Assembly (NCBI RefSeq): GCF_002943425.1
Contig: NZ_PTRA01000002.1
Location: 248,090 to 312,089 of the forward strand
Direction: 5' to 3'
Origin: Siphonobacter curvatus
GTDB lineage: Bacteria; Bacteroidota; Bacteroidia; Cytophagales; Spirosomataceae
Length of the DNA stretch: 64,000 bases
The notes under the pieces: generated by a model
The model's database searches: none
What the model was told of the DNA's origin: nothing
The model's input: only the letters and a program-made list of their open reading frames with translations
Shown: one piece after another, positions 44,595 through 55,100 of the stretch
How positions within the stretch are numbered: position 1 is the first letter of the stretch
How the letters are laid out: each line of letters opens with the position of its first letter
Translations under genes and position numbers: made by a program

Positions 44595-45185
44595 TTAATC
44601 ATCGATTTCAATGTGTTCGGCCCGAACTACTCTACCCTGATCGAACTTTAGAGATAACTGATGGTACAAAAAACTCAGGGAACCGCCACCCGATCCCATC
44701 GAATAGGTCCAGGTATTGACTGAATTTTTTTTCCAGATGCATCGTCCGTAGCGGTCTGGATCGCCCAAAATGTCTTTGACCTGAGTCGTATCTTTCCCTA
44801 ATAAAAGTTCTCTGTCAATCAGATCCTCGGCCATTTGAAACCGTTTGTGAGTTTGGGTCGCCCAAAGCTCAGCCTCAAAATCCAGGTTTGGCGTGTAGCT
44901 CATCGCCTGGAAATATAAAAGGACTAAGGCTACGTAAAGGATTGGCGTGCTTGCAATGGTCAGAATCCAGGTAACTTCTCGGCGGGTCTTTTCATCTACT
45001 TTAATTACAGCCGTAAAAAGCCACTGTAGAAAAAAATAATTGGCTACACCCAGTACAAATACGATAAAATAGACTTCAATACTAAGGCCAAGAACGACAG
45101 GGAGGGTAAACAGAATCATATAGGTCAGATAGATGTGGTGTGGAAAGTTAAAAATTAGTCGTTTAAACCTTTCAAAAAAGATCAA
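44595..45185 (-). CDS. Membrane protein with BamE/SmpA-like C-terminal domain
   Basis: This 196-residue protein has three membrane helices in residues about 18-105 (IYLTYMILFTLPVVLGLSIEVY, FIVFVLGVANYFFLQWLF, WILTIASTPILYVALVLLYF) and a C-terminal domain whose DLIDRELLLGKDTTQVKDILGDPDRYG...WTYSMGSGGGSLSFLYHQLSLKFDQGRVVRAEHIE follows the BamE/SmpA pattern, a helix pair preceding a three-strand sheet. The fusion of that domain to a membrane anchor is seen in unassigned Bacteroidota proteins. Function unknown. Confidence 0.65.
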   Translation of the reverse strand: MIFFERFKRLIFNFPHHIYLTYMILFTLPVVLGLSIEVYFIVFVLGVANYFFLQWLFTAVIKVDEKTRREVTWILTIASTPILYVALVLLYFQAMSYTPNLDFEAELWATQTHKRFQMAEDLIDRELLLGKDTTQVKDILGDPDRYGRCIWKKNSVNTWTYSMGSGGGSLSFLYHQLSLKFDQGRVVRAEHIEIDD

Positions 45186-45398
45186 ATATTTATTATATCA
45201 ATTGTTTTTCAGTACTTTAGAGCATTAAATAGCATCGTATCTTCTTTACAAAACGAAGCTAAGCTAACGTACTGCCTGGTTCAAGTTTACTACAAAAGCA
45301 ATACGATTTCTTACCTTTTCTGACTACGCTTACCTTTCGAGTCTCCGCCTTTCCAGTACGCGTTTTACAGCATTCTCCTCTTTTAACTATTAACCTCT

Positions 45399-46619
45399 AT
45401 GCTTACCACTTTTACACGCGGGTACAACCAAGCCCGATTTCAGACCCTTCCGGTTCTGCTTATTCTGTTGATCCTTACGGTAACGAGTTGTATTAAAGAT
45501 CACAACCCCGAACCAGATTTTAAGTACTTGGTGAAAGCCGAGTCAATCGCTCAAGTACCTGTCAACGAGGTTAAACAGCGGGCTTCGGTCTTGGCACCAA
45601 TCGTGCAGTACGGGGTGACTGCCTATCGCGTTACGTACCAAACGCCCGGGGTTGATCAAAAACCGCTTTTGGCCTCGGGTCTGATTCTGGTGCCTACGGG
45701 TTACACGGGCGAACTTCGCGTACTCAGTTTCCAGCACGGTACGATTACTACGCAACAGGAAGCCCCCTCTCAGTACCAACCCGTTGGCAATATGGAAGCC
45801 TACGGGGCGGGTACGCTGGCGGCTTCGCTCGGGCAGGGCTATATGGTCGTCATGGCTGATTACTTGGGTTTTGGTGAGAGTAAAGCCTTGCCGCATCCCT
45901 ACCAGCATAAAGCTAGTCTGGCTTCGGCTACGCTGGATATGCTTCGGGCGGCTCGTGAGTTTGCCACCAGCCAGGGAATTAAGCTACAGAAAGGAGTACG
46001 TTTAGGCGGATACTCCGAAGGCGGATACGCTACCCTGGCTCTACACCAGGTTTTGGAAGCTTCGAATGAGTTTACGGTGTTGGCCAGCTATCCAGCCGCG
46101 GGTGCTTATGACATGGCAGCCACGGCGGATTGGGTGGTGAGTCAGGATAAAGATTTACCCGTGTTTGCTTCCGCCTATTACATGTGGGTACTGCTTACTT
46201 ACAATCAGCTTTACGGCATCAATGCTCCCTTAACCGATTTTCTTACGCCGGGTAATGCAGTTAAAGTAGGGGCTGCCATAGCGGCAGGCAACCCGCTGGC
46301 GGCGGATGTGGATTTGAACCCTACAAAGCTGTTCAGCCCATCCTTTATTGCAGGAATTAAAAATAAAACGAATCAGCCGCTGCTTCAGGCCTTACAAGCG
46401 AACAACGTTTACGATTGGAAACCTCAGGCTCCGGTACTATTTATGCATTCCGCAGGGGATGATATTGTCCCAGCTTTAAATACACAAATAGCCCTGCAAG
46501 CCATGCAGGCCAAAGGAGCTACGGTAGGTTTTCTTCCCCTAGGTACGGCTACTACGACCCACCGGGAAGGAGCACAGCTCTACTTGGCTGCTATGATACA
46601 GTTACTAACGACTCCCTAA
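45399..46619 (+). CDS. Alpha/beta-hydrolase lipoprotein (secretory lipase-like)
   Basis: This 406-residue lipoprotein has the signal peptide lipobox LTVTSC (Cys31). The alpha/beta-hydrolase core holds the catalytic triad Ser206 in GYSEGG, Asp354 in HSAGDDIVP and His388 in THREGA; the oxyanion region is SFQHGTITT and the lid region carries Pro and Tyr residues. LASGLILVPTGYTGELRVLSFQHG is typical of the bacterial secretory-lipase family acting on esters of unknown type. It stands alone with a strong terminator behind it. Confidence 0.87.
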   Translation: MLTTFTRGYNQARFQTLPVLLILLILTVTSCIKDHNPEPDFKYLVKAESIAQVPVNEVKQRASVLAPIVQYGVTAYRVTYQTPGVDQKPLLASGLILVPTGYTGELRVLSFQHGTITTQQEAPSQYQPVGNMEAYGAGTLAASLGQGYMVVMADYLGFGESKALPHPYQHKASLASATLDMLRAAREFATSQGIKLQKGVRLGGYSEGGYATLALHQVLEASNEFTVLASYPAAGAYDMAATADWVVSQDKDLPVFASAYYMWVLLTYNQLYGINAPLTDFLTPGNAVKVGAAIAAGNPLAADVDLNPTKLFSPSFIAGIKNKTNQPLLQALQANNVYDWKPQAPVLFMHSAGDDIVPALNTQIALQAMQAKGATVGFLPLGTATTTHREGAQLYLAAMIQLLTTP

Positions 46620-46646
46620 GGCTTTACACTCGAATATAAGTTTTAC

Positions 46647-46695
46647 AAAGAATAACAAGGGCTAGCAAACCGTTTGCTAGCCCTTGTTATTCTTT
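46647..46695 (+). terminator. Terminator of hydrolase gene
   Basis: A 24-bp arm at 46647-46670 is the exact reverse complement of 46672-46695, with AAAGAATAACAAGG on the outer side, giving a nearly continuous stem and T-rich ends. It follows the hydrolase stop by 27 bp. Confidence 0.9.
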
Positions 46696-46837
46696 GATTA
46701 CTAAAGTTTGTACAACCCGTTTGAGAAAACTTGAATGGAGGTTTTCTTGAATTCTTGTGAACGTTAGCTTATGCCTAGGGGCGTCAATTCGACTGAGAAA
46801 AAGGAAATACGAAAACGAATGAAGATCTATGCTATCC

Positions 46838-48505
46838 TTATAGGGTCGGTCTTTTGTCCTCATTTTCTTTTAGTACGTTAGGAAAGAAAACCTGGAAGGT
46901 AGCTCCCTTACCCAGCTGACTGTACGCCGTAATGGCTCCGCCCATGCTAGTTACAATCTTTTCACTAATGGCTAGGCCAATGCCGTTGCCACTGTATTCA
47001 CTTTTACTGTGTAGGCGTTGAAAAATCTGAAACATTCGGGGTAGGTATTCGGGATCAAAACCCACGCCGTTGTCCGTAACATCAATGCGAATGTACTGAG
47101 CAGCCTTTTGAGCGGGATGTATTTTTAGTGAAAGGTCAGACGCATTGATTAGGGTTGAAGTGAGCTGAATGCGAGGAATAGTGGTGGCCCCGGAGCGATC
47201 CACCCGACTAAATTTAATCGCATTGGACAACAGGTTCTGGAAAAGTCGAATCAGCAGTTGTTTTTGTCCCCAAACCGTGGGCAAAGGATCGATAGAAAGC
47301 TCAGCTTGGGATTCTTTCAGGGATAGTTCCAATAATAGAACCACCTCCTCCAATACCTCGGATAAGGATACGGGCTTGGGGCTATTGACTCTGGATGGAA
47401 CCTGTGAAAATTCCAGTAAAGCCTGCATTAGCTCCGACATTCGCCGAGCCGAGGCCTGTACACGGTTTAAGTAATTCTCTGCTACCAGATTCTGATCAGG
47501 CAATTGCGGTCGCAGCAAATCGACAAATTGCTGGATTTTACGCAAGGGCTCCTGTAAGTCATGGCTGGCTACATAAGCAAAACTTTGGAGCAGTTCATTC
47601 GAACGACTCAGTTGAATATTAGCCTGACTCAATTGTTCATTGTTGCGGGTCAGTACCTCGGCCATAACCTGCGATTCTTTCCGGCGACTTTCGATTTCCT
47701 GACGAGCCAGTACCATTTCAGTCACGTCCGTAGCGACTACAACAATATATTCTTTTCCTAAAGTCCCCAGCAAAGGAGCGTAAACAAAGTTGACATACGC
47801 TAGCTCTGAAACGCCATTGCGGACGAAGTAGGCGGGTTGCTCTTGGCCCCCTACGGGTTGATTGGTCGCTCTGACTTGCTCCAGCAATTCTTCCAAACCT
47901 AGCCCCGCAATACCCGGAAAAGCCTCAAACACGGGCCGGTTTAATACTTCTTCTACGGGTCCACTCAGATTCCAGATCTGCTGAAAGGGCGTATTAGCAA
48001 AACGAAGGATGTAGGTAGGCCCTTCTAACAAGGAAATGCCCAGGGGTGCCTGCTCAAAGAAAAGGGATAGCCACTGGTCTACTTCCCGGGTGGTTATAAC
48101 TTTATCACTAACGGTAATTTTTACTTCCTGACAAAGACCGGTGGAGCCGATGAAATCTCCTTCCGAAGAAAAATAACTTTGTCCCCAGTACCGAATGCTC
48201 CTGACCTGATTGGGCGAAAGCATAATTCGGATACGCTCGTCTATTTGCGTTGGAGCCGCCAGGAGTCTTTCCCAAGCTTTAGTAAATGTGCCTTGATCCT
48301 CCGGATGAATGAGAGCAAGCAGTTGCTGAAAGCGAAGAAAATCAGCAGTATCGGGTACATTTAGTAGGGTCCGAGCGAGCTGATCTATTATCAAATCGTG
48401 GGTAAGCGGAAGGATTCGCCAGGCTCCCAGACCAGCCGCCTGTAAAGCTAAAGATGGGTCTAAACGATCCTCGGAAAAAGCGTCTAGCCGCTGGTCATTA
48501 TTCAT
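46838..48505 (-). CDS. Soluble PAS-PAS histidine kinase
   Basis: I start this 555-residue kinase at MNNDQRLDAF (ATG at 48505); the longest frame uses GTG. Two PAS-type domains (about 20-130 LALIHPEDQGTFTKAWERLL; about 150-270 EQAPLGISLLEGPTYILRFANTPFQQIWNL and PAYFVRNGVSELAYVNFVYAPLLG), a coiled coil, HisKA with His315 (FAYVASHDLQEPLRKIQ), and HATPase_c (NLLSNAIKF; TDNGVGFDPEYLPRMF; GNGIGLAISEKI). The C-terminal half is close to that of the kinase at 25010-27538. No membrane segment and no neighbouring receiver. Confidence 0.9.
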   Translation of the reverse strand: MNNDQRLDAFSEDRLDPSLALQAAGLGAWRILPLTHDLIIDQLARTLLNVPDTADFLRFQQLLALIHPEDQGTFTKAWERLLAAPTQIDERIRIMLSPNQVRSIRYWGQSYFSSEGDFIGSTGLCQEVKITVSDKVITTREVDQWLSLFFEQAPLGISLLEGPTYILRFANTPFQQIWNLSGPVEEVLNRPVFEAFPGIAGLGLEELLEQVRATNQPVGGQEQPAYFVRNGVSELAYVNFVYAPLLGTLGKEYIVVVATDVTEMVLARQEIESRRKESQVMAEVLTRNNEQLSQANIQLSRSNELLQSFAYVASHDLQEPLRKIQQFVDLLRPQLPDQNLVAENYLNRVQASARRMSELMQALLEFSQVPSRVNSPKPVSLSEVLEEVVLLLELSLKESQAELSIDPLPTVWGQKQLLIRLFQNLLSNAIKFSRVDRSGATTIPRIQLTSTLINASDLSLKIHPAQKAAQYIRIDVTDNGVGFDPEYLPRMFQIFQRLHSKSEYSGNGIGLAISEKIVTSMGGAITAYSQLGKGATFQVFFPNVLKENEDKRPTL

Positions 48506-48609
48506 GCAAGAAAAAGAAGCCTCAAACGTATTGCATATTGATAACGAACTAGGCACTTTAAAGTTTTAAAAAGATTGAATAGGGTTGTGATTGAAGGGAT
48601 ATTCTTTGT

Positions 48610-48634
48610 GATTCATGAGTTATAGTCATGAATC
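48610..48634 (-). terminator. Possible terminator of ClC gene
   Basis: GATTCATGA (48610-48618) and TCATGAATC (48626-48634) form a 9-bp stem with a 7-base loop, about 20 bp past the ClC stop. The following minus-strand sequence lacks a T-run, so the call is weak. Confidence 0.4.
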
Positions 48635-48655
48635 AAGTGATCATTGAGAAATCAT

Positions 48656-50050
48656 TTAAGCGGGCTGGGTTAAAAATTCCTCTTTTCGGATTTCGTAAAA
48701 CGAATGACGCAGAATTAAGCTAGCCGCCACATTGGCAATGATGCCCGCCAGCAGGAAATAAAAGATAGCCGAATGCCGATCCGTCATCTCCAGTACCAGG
48801 ATGGCCGAAGTAAAGGGCGTACGCGTCACGCCCGTCAGGAAACCAATCATACCCACCAGAATGAGTAAATTATGGTGCTGAGCCTGAACGGGAATGACAT
48901 ATTCCAGCAACAGGGAGCTGAGCATGGCTCCGGAAGACAAGGACGTGGCAAAAATACCCGCCGCTCCACCCGCCGAAAACGACAGGGCATTGCCAATAAA
49001 TCGAACCGGAAAAGCGTACCAGGCAATATGCTCCGTGCCTTCAAACAAGGCCTGATTAATCAATTCTTTTCCCGAACCCATGGCCTGTACCCCCGAGAAA
49101 AAAACGATCGTCGCAAACAGTAGACCCAGTCCGGTTACGAATACGAGTTGTCGGGTCAGGCCCGGAAAACGTTTTCGCAGGGAAGAAATCAGCAGTAATA
49201 GCTTGGTAAAGGCCGAACCCGCCAGTCCTGTAACAAAGGCAATGCCAATGACCAGCCAGATCGACTCTAACGGCAGCCGAGTAATTTTTGGAAAGCCCAG
49301 AAACAGATACGGACCCAGCAAAAACTGACTCGTTATCCCCGCAATGATCACGGAGCTAAGGACAGCCGTTCGGAAAACGGCGAGATGGGCTTTGGTTAAT
49401 TCCTCGACTACGTATACAATACCACCGAGCGGCGTGTTAAACGCCGCCGCTAGTCCGGCCGCTCCTCCCGTCACGATCATGACCCGTTGCGAGACTTTAT
49501 TCCAGGTTTCGGGTACAAGCCGGTAAATGGTTTCAAAAATGGACCCGGCAATCTGAAGCGTTGGGCCTTCCCGTCCGGTGGCACCCCCGCCGAGGAGCAG
49601 TACCAGATTGCTCGCCACTTTTACCAGTGCAATGCGGAGGCTGAGTAATTTATCTACTTTCCAGTGAGCCTTCGTTTCGGCCAGATCTACAGCGGCCATG
49701 AGCTGCGGAATACCACTGCCCGAAGCCGTTGGAGCGAGGTAATGCGTGAGCAACCAGGCTCCGCAAAAACAGAGAGGCGTCGTCAAAAAGATTAGATACG
49801 GGTGATTTTGGTACCAGTGCATACCCGTATGCTCGACGAAAGCAAATACTTTTTCGTACCCTACCGCCATTAATCCGACTAAAACCGAAGCGATCCACAA
49901 AGGAGCGGCTCGCAAAGGTGCCGTAGACAGATTATGTGCAATCAGCCAGTGATTGATTTTTTGTACACCCGTACTGCGGCTGACGCGTTTGAGATACTTT
50001 CGTAAGCGTATCTCCCATTCATTCAAGTGATATTTGCCCCTCATCATCAT
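48656..50050 (-). CDS. ClC-type chloride channel/transporter
   Basis: This 464-residue membrane protein has the ClC selectivity motifs: GSGIPQL, GGGATGREGPTLQIAGSI with the gating glutamate, and AGGAAGIFATSLSSGAMLSSL (the GIFAP motif has Thr in place of Pro). VVEEL holds a second glutamate at the position of the internal proton glutamate in Cl-/H+ exchangers, so exchange rather than pure channel activity is likely. It ends without CBS domains. Start MMMRGKYHLNEW has three adjacent Met codons; any may be used. Single gene. Confidence 0.93.
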   Translation of the reverse strand: MMMRGKYHLNEWEIRLRKYLKRVSRSTGVQKINHWLIAHNLSTAPLRAAPLWIASVLVGLMAVGYEKVFAFVEHTGMHWYQNHPYLIFLTTPLCFCGAWLLTHYLAPTASGSGIPQLMAAVDLAETKAHWKVDKLLSLRIALVKVASNLVLLLGGGATGREGPTLQIAGSIFETIYRLVPETWNKVSQRVMIVTGGAAGLAAAFNTPLGGIVYVVEELTKAHLAVFRTAVLSSVIIAGITSQFLLGPYLFLGFPKITRLPLESIWLVIGIAFVTGLAGSAFTKLLLLISSLRKRFPGLTRQLVFVTGLGLLFATIVFFSGVQAMGSGKELINQALFEGTEHIAWYAFPVRFIGNALSFSAGGAAGIFATSLSSGAMLSSLLLEYVIPVQAQHHNLLILVGMIGFLTGVTRTPFTSAILVLEMTDRHSAIFYFLLAGIIANVAASLILRHSFYEIRKEEFLTQPA

Positions 50051-50221
50051 AGATTCATGATGGCTCGAAGGTACTAAGGTTTAATGGGAGGGAACAAATA
50101 GAATTGTTTTTAAGTGAAAAGTATAGGTAACGATCGATTCTTCACCAGAAGAAATCCGATCCTGGAAACTTCCCGATGCCGTTCGAAATACCGATCAGGT
50201 CATGCAGCTACTCTTTTAACT

Positions 50222-50253
50222 AAAAAGGAGCCAGTACTTATCAGCTCCTTTTT
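50222..50253 (-). terminator. Terminator of SusCD operon
   Basis: AAAAAGGAGC (50222-50231) pairs with GCTCCTTTTT (50244-50253) around a 12-base loop, immediately after the SusD stop codon; T-runs are on both strands. Confidence 0.8.
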
Positions 50254-50254
50254 C

Positions 50255-52102
50255 TTAGTATCCATTTGATCCGTAATCCGCTGCGTTACTGATGGCATCC
50301 AGAAAGCTTTGTGGAATAGGTCGTACGGTATGTCTGGATTCGTTGAAATCAACGCTCACGATGGGATTCGTCGATTGCAGGTACGACTTGGTCAGTTTAC
50401 CCATCCGTTTTAGGTCATACCATCGCCAGTGCTCGCCGGTTAGTTCGCGGGCCCGTTCGTTTACCAGGAAATCCAGCGTGACCTGATTAGGCGTTACCGT
50501 GATTTCACTTTCGCGACTGGTTTGGGCAGCCCGTTTGCGAATGGTGTTGACGTAATCCGTCGCTTTCGCCTGGTTGTTGAGGTAGAGGGCAGCTTCAGCG
50601 GCAACCAAATAAATGTCGCCCAAACGGATAATCGGAATGTCACCCATCCAGTATTGATTCGTGTAGGCAAATGGCTTGCTCGAAAACTTCCGCATCGCCG
50701 GGTAAATGTTAATCAGGTTCGGGTAGTTGGCCGGAATCTGAGCCGTCGTTTTATAATTGCCCGTACCGGTATCAAACAAATCGCTCGGGTCGGCTATCAG
50801 GTATGGTAGTTTACTTTTGGTCGTTTCATCAATCGTCCAGTTCGGCGTAAAGACGGCCAGCCCCTGATCGTTGGTCATGTTGGTTTCTTCTTCCAGTTGC
50901 GTCGTAACGGGCAGGAAGGGACTGGTGTAGGGGGCCGTAGTACCCAGAATAACCTTCCCAACCACGGACGGATCTTTCCGGTATGCCGTAGCCATGGCGG
51001 CGGTAATCGTTTTGTTCGCGTTGGCGTAAAACTTATACGTAAACGTCTCTTTGAACCGCGTGTCCGGTGTGTTTTCCTGCGGCTCGAAAATAGTGGTGAG
51101 CAGGTACTTGCTGGGTTTGTAATAGCGGGAGTTGGCCCGTCCGTACAAGACGCTGGTTTCGCGGGTACCCCATTCGGCACCCCGACCACCCAATTCCGGC
51201 AGGTAGTACTGTCGCGTACGGCCCCGGTTGTACTGCTCTGGGTTCAGGCCTGAGGTAGGATCAATGGCTTGGAGGAACAGCGACTCGGTGTTGGTTTTGT
51301 TATTGGCTCCGTCCCACAATTTGCTGAAACCCGAACGGCTGGCGTCGCTCAGATACAGGGCACAACGGAACGTTGCCGCGTTATTGATGAGTTGTTCGGC
51401 CGTTTCCAGGGCCAGACGGGCGTAGGTTTCTTTTTCGCCCAGACGGGTGCGTTGCAGATACACTTTCGCCAATAATCCGTAAGCGGCTTTCTTACTGACC
51501 CGACCGCGAAGGGACTGCGTATAAGGCAAGTGCTCACAGGCGAATTTCAAATCGGAAATAATGGAATCGTAAAATTCCGCTTCGGTATTCCGTACCGGGC
51601 TCAGCTCTACGCTCCCCTCAGCCGCTGATGTCTTTGACAGGGTTACGTTACCGAACTGCTCGACGAGGTTAAAATTGGCATACGCCCGAATGAAGTACGC
51701 TTCGGCAATTTTGGCGTCCAGCTCCGCCTGCGATGCATAGCCTTTTACATTCTTCGAGTAGTTAATGGCTGTGTTACAGTAGTTCACCAGCGAATACAGG
51801 CCGTTCCAGATCACCCGAACGGTACCCGTCGTCGTGTTGAGGGTGTTGTTGTACAGCAAAAGCCCAATGTCATTGTTACCGACGTTCACCCAACTATCCG
51901 TACCCGCTTCGGTAGGGCCGATCAGGTCCACTTTTCCATGAAAAAAGTACAGATCAGTGTAACAGCCGTTGATGGCTCCCTCCAGGCCCGCTTTGTCCGT
52001 CAGTACCCCTTCCACGGGTAAGCCGGCGGGGTTGTATTCGCCCAATTTCTGGCAGGAGGCGAGTGTCCAGATGGCTACGAAAATCAGTGTATATACTCGC
52101 AT
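50255..52102 (-). CDS. SusD/RagB-family nutrient-binding lipoprotein
   Basis: This 615-residue protein is the surface lid of a SusCD glycan importer. The signal peptide ends in a lipobox, WTLASC, giving a lipidated N-terminus. SusD/TPR-rich helices and the C-terminal SusD-like domain are visible (AKIAEAYFIRAYANFNLVEQFG, AYGLLAKVYLQRT; later IIRLGDIYLVAAEAALYLN and LDFLVNERARELTGEHWRWYDLKRMGKL), the last being a diagnostic SusD motif. It follows SusC by about 10 bp on the same strand. The bound glycan is unknown, perhaps an arabinan- or xylan-type substrate given the GH43 gene nearby. Confidence 0.95.
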   Translation of the reverse strand: MRVYTLIFVAIWTLASCQKLGEYNPAGLPVEGVLTDKAGLEGAINGCYTDLYFFHGKVDLIGPTEAGTDSWVNVGNNDIGLLLYNNTLNTTTGTVRVIWNGLYSLVNYCNTAINYSKNVKGYASQAELDAKIAEAYFIRAYANFNLVEQFGNVTLSKTSAAEGSVELSPVRNTEAEFYDSIISDLKFACEHLPYTQSLRGRVSKKAAYGLLAKVYLQRTRLGEKETYARLALETAEQLINNAATFRCALYLSDASRSGFSKLWDGANNKTNTESLFLQAIDPTSGLNPEQYNRGRTRQYYLPELGGRGAEWGTRETSVLYGRANSRYYKPSKYLLTTIFEPQENTPDTRFKETFTYKFYANANKTITAAMATAYRKDPSVVGKVILGTTAPYTSPFLPVTTQLEEETNMTNDQGLAVFTPNWTIDETTKSKLPYLIADPSDLFDTGTGNYKTTAQIPANYPNLINIYPAMRKFSSKPFAYTNQYWMGDIPIIRLGDIYLVAAEAALYLNNQAKATDYVNTIRKRAAQTSRESEITVTPNQVTLDFLVNERARELTGEHWRWYDLKRMGKLTKSYLQSTNPIVSVDFNESRHTVRPIPQSFLDAISNAADYGSNGY

Positions 52103-52112
52103 ACGAATGGTT

Positions 52113-55100
52113 TTAAAAGGAGAGGTTCACCCCCATAATGATTTGTTTGAAGAGCGGAAAGGAATCCGAGCCGCCCGATTCCGGATCAAATCCTTTCAAC
52201 AAAGGGCTTCTCGTGAAAATCAGTGGATTATAGATCGTACCGTAAAACCGCATCCGGGATAAGCCCAGGGTATTCTGCAAGGGCTTGGGCAGGGTATAGC
52301 CCAGGGTAATATTCTTGACTTTTACGTACGAGCCGTCCACGTAATTGAGGGCCGAAACGAAAGTGTTACTAAAAGCTGAACCCGGTTGCGGAAAATCATT
52401 CGTCGGATTCGTAGGCGTCCAGTAGTTGTAGGTTTCGGGCTGGGAAATCGTATTCCAGTAACCCAGTCCGGTCGCATTGATCGTATGGCCGAAACGCATG
52501 TTGACGAATAGAGTGAGATCAAAGTTTTTATAAGCAAACGAATTCTGAATCCCCATGAGCCACCGGGGGTTCGCACTGCCCACAATCATCCGATCGGCGG
52601 CTGAATAGGCATGTACCCCGTTGTCGGATTCGCCATTGGCATTGACTCGCGGGACGGTTTGCAGCCGAATATCACCGGGTTTAGCTCCGTACAGGCGGGC
52701 CTGAGCACTATCCGCTGTTTGCCAGATGCCCGTTTTCTTGTAATCGTAAAAGGTGCGAAGCGGCGAGCCAACGAAAAGGTTTTCCGAGATGAGCGAAGTG
52801 GCACTCTGAGCGTTTCCCAAATCAATACTAACCAGCTTTTCACGGGCGGCCGTAAAGGTTACGGTGGTGTTCCATTGAAAATCCTTCTTTGCCATCGTAC
52901 GGAAAGAGGCAGTCAGTTCTAAGCCCTCATTCTGCGTTTTGGCAATATTCAGCACTTTTGTGTACAGGTTTTTCGCGTCGAAGCCACCGGCCGTCGAAGG
53001 TAAATTGCGTTTGTACAACACCCCATCCGTACGCGTCCGGTAGAGGTCGGCCGTCAGGTCAATTCTGCCGTTGAATAGGGAGAAATCGGTGCCAAAGTTG
53101 GTGGTATACGACTTTTCCCAGGTAAGATCCGGATTGCCTAAGGCCTGTTTCAGCACGTAGATGGGCAAAATACTCGAACCGCCCAGCGACAGGTTGGACC
53201 CCGCCGTTTTGGATACCATTTCCGAAATGCTTTGGTACGGCGAAATGTTATTATTCCCCGTAACCCCGTAGCTGAAGCGAACTTTCAGATCATCGATCCA
53301 GGTCTTGACGCCTTCCATGAATTTTTCATCACTGGCCCGCCAGGCTACCGACACCGAAGGGAAGGACGCCCAGTTGCGGTACAACTGCGAAGCCCCGTCC
53401 CAGCGATTGGATAAGGTCAGCAGATACTTACTCCGATAGCTGTAGTGCAAACGTCCAGCGTACGACATCCGGCTGGTTTCCGAATAGCTTGTTGAACGGT
53501 TGCTGACGGTATTGGCGGCTCCGGTGTTGTAAAACTGATAGTAATCAAAATCCAGGCCGTTAACTGAAATATTGGACGTTTCCGTCTGCGTCTTTGCCAT
53601 CGAAGTGATCGCCGTGGCGGTTAACTGATGGTCTTTGGGTAGATTCAAGTTGTAGGTTGCGTAAGTTTCCCAGATGTACGAATAGCCAAAGCCGTTGGAG
53701 TAACTCGCTTCCTTGTTGACCCGTCCTTCCGATGCCGGATTATAGGCTCGTTCGCTCTGGAAAAAGCCATCCCGAGAACCCGAGGCCGTCAAACCCAGGT
53801 TGGACCGGATGGTCAGGTTATCGAGGGGCGTTAATTCGACGTAGGGATAAATATTGACATTCAGGCTTTTGGAATTGTCTACGTACACGCCGGGAGCATA
53901 ATTGGCAATGGGGCTGATGGTAGAGTTGCTTTCACCCAGGGGCCGGAGTCGAACGGTGCCGTCTTCATTGTACGCTTCACCTACGGGAGCTACACTATAC
54001 GCTTTGTTCACCCGGCTGGCGGTGGCATCGGTATTGCGGGCCGTCAGTACGGTTTGAATCCCGGCTTTGAACAGCTTGCTGAACTTCAGGTCCATGCCCG
54101 TACGCAGGTTGAGAATCTTGGCTTCGTCGAATTGGTAAATCCCCTTTTCTCCGATGTAACCCATGGACAAATAAGCCTGCACTTTGTCCGTGCCGCCCCG
54201 CAGGGAAACGAAGTGGTTTTGCTGAACCCCGGTTTTAAGCGTTTCATCCACCCAGTTTACCCAGCGGCCCTGCTCGACCAGATTACGCACTTCCACGGAC
54301 GAAACCAGATCGACGAGGTTATCGGTATAGGTGCCCCGTTCGGTAAAATAGCGGTCTTTCTGGTACTGAATCCAGCGGTTGCCGGTAAGCGGTTTGGGAA
54401 AACGGGCGAAGCCGTTGATGCCGTAATAACTGTCGACGTCAATCTGTAATTTGCCCGCTTTGGCCTTTTTGGTGGTAACGATGATGACCCCATTGGCTCC
54501 GGCAACCCCATAGATGGACGTAGCCGCCGCGTCTTTCAGCACATCAATGTTTTCAATATCATTGGGATTCAGGGCATTAATATTTCCCGGTACGCCGTCG
54601 ATCAGATACAGCGGCGTTTGTCCCCCGGAAATGGAGCGGTTCCCGCGTAAGAGAATGTTGGGCGTAGTTCCAGCCCGGCCGCTGCCCCGTTCAATATCCA
54701 GACCCGCCACGCGGCCCTGCAGGGCTTCCACGGGATTTGTTACCGGACTTAGGGTGATGTCGGCAGCTTTCACGCTGGAAACGGAACCGGTGAGGTCTTT
54801 TCGGCGAGTGGTACCGTAACCGATGACCACTACTTCGTCCAGAGCACTGGGTTCGGGTTGCAGGGAAACATTCAGTACGGTCTGATTGCCTACCAGCAAC
54901 TCCTGGCTTTTATACCCCACAAAAGATAGAATCAGCGTGACTTCGCCGTCGGGAATACTCAGCTTGAACTCCCCCTGTACGTCGGAGTTGGTACCCCGCG
55001 TCGTGCCTTTCACGATGATGCTGACCCCCGGCAGTGCTTCACCTTTTTCGTCCTTGACCGTTCCCTGAATCTGGCGATCTTGGGGAGCTTTGGGTAACTC

